Positions 13,047 through 14,811 of a DNA stretch of 14,811 nt are shown here, piece after piece. Position 1 is the first letter of the stretch. The number at the start of each line of letters is the position of its first letter. A model generated the notes under the pieces. That model searched no databases. It saw nothing but the letters and a program-made list of their open reading frames with translations, and was not told the DNA's origin. The DNA comes from JAGMDK01 sp023128695 (GTDB taxonomy: Bacteria; Planctomycetota; Phycisphaerae; UBA1845; Fen-1342), in the NCBI GenBank assembly GCA_030628805.1, contig DAOVQG010000093.1, positions 1-14,811 on the forward strand, written 5' to 3'. Made by a program: the position numbers and the translations under genes.

Positions 13047-14253
13047 TGCTGCGGTGACGCCGACGGGCGTAAACGATCGTACCGGCCGTCAAAAGCAGCA
13101 TTGTCATGACGATCAGACCTGCTTGCGAGACCGTGGGAATGAGCCCGTATTGGAAACCCATCGCGTCGAACTGCATTTCAACGGTGTTCAGAGCGAAATC
13201 GGCCATGCCGGAGCCGGCCGCCGTGGCCGTGACGTCCTCAAACCCTGGGGCGCTGACGCGGACGTGCAACTCGGTCATGAACTGGCCGACGGGCCAGTAA
13301 ATCGTGCCGCTGCCCTGTTCGATCACGAAATCAGAGAGCGGGACTGGAATGCCCTCGAACTCGAAGGGGGCGAACTGCCCGCCGCCGCCGATAACCTCGA
13401 ACGTGGAAGTTTGATACTCGTCGATGTCTGGGCTGATCTGAATCGCAATGGTGGCCGTGAGCAGTTCGACGTCCGTTCGCGTATCTCCTCGGCCCAGGAT
13501 CATCGCGGCCGGCACTTGTGCGATCAGGTCGACCGCCGCGCCGGGTTCCAGCACGTCGGTGGCGTTGAAGAGCACCACGGTATCGGCGAGGGAATGAAAC
13601 GGCGCCGGGGCGGGGAAGAAGCATTTACAGACGTCGCCCACATGCATCAAGCCCGTGCCATCGGGAGTTCCCGTTCCGTGAACGCAATTCGGTCCGTCGC
13701 ACGTACAGGCCGTGCCGCCGGTCGTGTTGAAGGCAACAATATCGGCCCAGTCGGCGACCGGCAGGCACATCATCGCGGGGGGGGTAGGACAGGGCGGGAT
13801 GTTGAGACACCGGAAGTTGGCCGTGGCGCCGGCAAAGAAACCCTCACACTCGTCGACCGGGATACATTGCAGGCCGGCGCAGCTCCAGCGCAGACTGCCC
13901 AGATCGACCTGGATAACAGCGCCGCAGTCTTGTAGGCCACGATCCAGTGCATTCTCGTACCGCGCCTCAAGAAACGCGACGAATCCATCCCAGCTTTGCG
14001 GTCCGTCGAACGAAACGCCGGGCACCTCCCGTGCATTGAGAACGGTGCCCGTTCCGTCCCAGGGGGCGCCGCCGGCCGCCATGAACGCCCGCAAGGCGTC
14101 CTCGTATGACACCTCGTAGGTGGCGGCTTTCTGGTATGTTCCGTCGCCCTCCGGATCGTAAGAGACGTGCAACTGGGCGGACGCGCCGGCCGTAAAGCCG
14201 GCGATTACAAGAGTGACAAACAGCGCTGCGGTTCCGCGTGAACAAGCCTTCAT
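13018..14253 (-). CDS. Exported IPTL-CTERM protein of unknown function
   Basis: The product has 411 residues. ATG 14253 follows a perfect AGGAGG (14266-14261) at a spacing of 7. A signal peptide ends GASA before QLHV (~1-26). The body has no recognised domain. Residues ~108-216 are cysteine-rich (QDCG, WSCAG, DECEG, PPCPTPP, CTCDGPNC, VCKCFF), suggesting disulfides. The second half (~250-365) is beta-rich and includes a TVVLFNATDVLEPG segment. The C-terminus from 372 is an IPTL-CTERM tail: IPTVSQAGL, a hydrophobic stretch VMTMLLLTAGTIV, then RRRHR. In this family the tail is known to mark proteins for exosortase H-type processing at the envelope. Here SQAG replaces the usual SEWG. Ten further residues (SSARPGIYAG) follow the basic cluster; most of them are encoded by the palindromic repeat that supplies the stop. 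No exosortase gene is in view. Confidence 0.88.
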   Translation of the reverse strand: MKACSRGTAALFVTLVIAGFTAGASAQLHVSYDPEGDGTYQKAATYEVSYEDALRAFMAAGGAPWDGTGTVLNAREVPGVSFDGPQSWDGFVAFLEARYENALDRGLQDCGAVIQVDLGSLRWSCAGLQCIPVDECEGFFAGATANFRCLNIPPCPTPPAMMCLPVADWADIVAFNTTGGTACTCDGPNCVHGTGTPDGTGLMHVGDVCKCFFPAPAPFHSLADTVVLFNATDVLEPGAAVDLIAQVPAAMILGRGDTRTDVELLTATIAIQISPDIDEYQTSTFEVIGGGGQFAPFEFEGIPVPLSDFVIEQGSGTIYWPVGQFMTELHVRVSAPGFEDVTATAAGSGMADFALNTVEMQFDAMGFQYGLIPTVSQAGLIVMTMLLLTAGTIVYARRRHRSSARPGIYAG

Positions 14254-14391
14254 GATCGTGCCTCCTGCGTTAATGTTCCTCGATTTTCGCTCGACGAGTT
14301 TGCTATGTGGTCCGCGGCACCCGACGGTCGCGAGACGCGATTCGAACTGGATATATCATGGAACAGAGTTCCGAACGACATTGATGACTAC

Positions 14392-14420
14392 ATTTTCAGA
14401 AAAACCCGTTTAGATGTCAA
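14392..14420 (-). promoter_or_regulatory. Possible sigma-70-type promoter for the IPTL-CTERM gene
   Basis: On the minus strand, TTGACA at 14420-14415 is a perfect -35, followed after 17 nt by GAAAAT at 14397-14392 (four of six). It would start transcription near 14385, leaving a leader of about 130 nt before the ATG at 14253. I see no riboswitch fold in that leader. Confidence 0.4.
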
Positions 14421-14728
14421 CATAAAACTGGGCTCACAGGCCGGGTGGGCGTCATTTGCGTGGTCGACCTGTCATTCCGGGAAACCGGTCTTTCCTACTC
14501 CTATCACCAGGCGTGCGAGCGGGCGGCGCGTAGACCCTGGTGCGAATTGGCACTACGCGCTACTCGGCTTACACTGCGGGCAGATCGGCCGGCAGCCACG
14601 GCCTGACGTGGTGACCGTACGGAATCTTACGCCGGCACGGCAATCGCAAGGCCGCATGGGCTTCAGGCCCGCGGCTCTTCGCTGTCACACGATCGCGCAC
14701 GGTCATTTAGATACCTGTGAGGTGGCAA
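14421..14728. other. Intergenic stretch with no recognised gene; one small inverted repeat
   Basis: Between the IPTL-CTERM promoter region and the final lipoprotein start I see no supportable reading frame, tRNA-like fold or named element. The only structure noted is an 8-bp inverted repeat, GCGCGTAG at 14526-14533 and CTACGCGC at 14553-14560, around a 19-nt loop. It does not match the other palindromes in the window. Confidence 0.5.
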
Positions 14729-14811
14729 GTGTTGAACGGCAGGGGCAATCCGGTACTCGCCGCGGCCTGCATCTTGCTGGCGGCCTGCGCCGGGTGCCGG
14801 CGAGACGAGCA
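14729..14811 (+). CDS. Start of a probable lipoprotein gene (3' end missing)
   Basis: A frame opening with GTG at 14729 (or TTG at 14732) runs off the right edge after 27 codons. GAGGTG at 14719-14724 is a plausible ribosome site. The visible peptide has one Arg, then a hydrophobic run (PVLAAACILLAAC) ending in the lipobox LAAC, with Cys20 as the expected lipid site, then AGCRRDE. This is typical of a lipoprotein signal, although the positive n-region is weak. Nothing can be said about function. Confidence 0.5.
   Translation, partial: MLNGRGNPVLAAACILLAACAGCRRDE

Noticed and set aside
12991..13935. Plus-strand reading frame of 314 codons opposite the IPTL-CTERM gene
   Set aside because: It starts inside the palindromic repeat and runs antisense to a gene with AGGAGG, a signal peptide and a sorting tail.

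Overview
The window looks like a piece of chromosome from a Planctomycetota-type bacterium, probably an uncultured Phycisphaerae-like lineage. The evidence is indirect: secreted proteins ending in a dockerin-like pair of 'GDSNCD…INWRDID' EF-hand-like motifs, 'DCNxNGxPDECD' calcium-binding-type repeats, an IPTL-CTERM surface-sorting tail, an atypical sulfatase-fold lipoprotein, and GC-rich DNA whose intergenic spaces are filled with palindromic repeats. No rRNA, tRNA or phylogenetic marker gene is present, so the assignment is inference.

Layout from left to right. (1) 1-540, plus strand: the 3' end of a secreted protein with 39-residue RCC1-like repeats and a dockerin-like tail. (2) 860-2806 and 3112-5007, plus strand: two paralogous secreted papain-family (C1) cysteine peptidases carrying the same kind of tail. 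(3) 5008-5355: a convergent intergenic region made almost wholly of palindromic repeats. (4) 6758-5356, minus strand: a two-gene unit of a zinc-ribbon protein followed by an SPFH/band-7 membrane protein. (5) 11077-7063, minus strand: two paralogous exported proteins with TPR-like and HEAT-like regions; the second overlaps a lipoprotein gene by 4 bp (ATGA). (6) 11213-12919, plus strand: a sulfatase-superfamily lipoprotein with Thr at the nucleophile position. (7) 14253-13018, minus strand: an IPTL-CTERM protein convergent with it. (8) 14729 to the end, plus strand: the start of a probable lipoprotein cut by the window edge.

Most of the gene products appear to be exported and to act at the cell envelope or outside the cell. 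The three genes at the left share one C-terminal module, which suggests a common surface-attachment or assembly route. The minus-strand TPR/HEAT genes and lipoprotein form an uncharacterised envelope unit. No complete defence, metabolic or mobile-element system is visible.

The most unusual content is non-coding. There are six copies of a 26-bp REP-like element with a 5' GTAG, and three copies of a ~30-bp 'head' joined to two unrelated hairpins. Two loci carry perfect 24-bp inverted repeats around different spacers, and one 27-bp perfect inverted-repeat pair overlaps the stop codons of two convergent genes. No transposase lies in the window. A second curiosity is a 106-bp tract with only 2 mismatches shared by the otherwise diverged TPR/HEAT paralogs.
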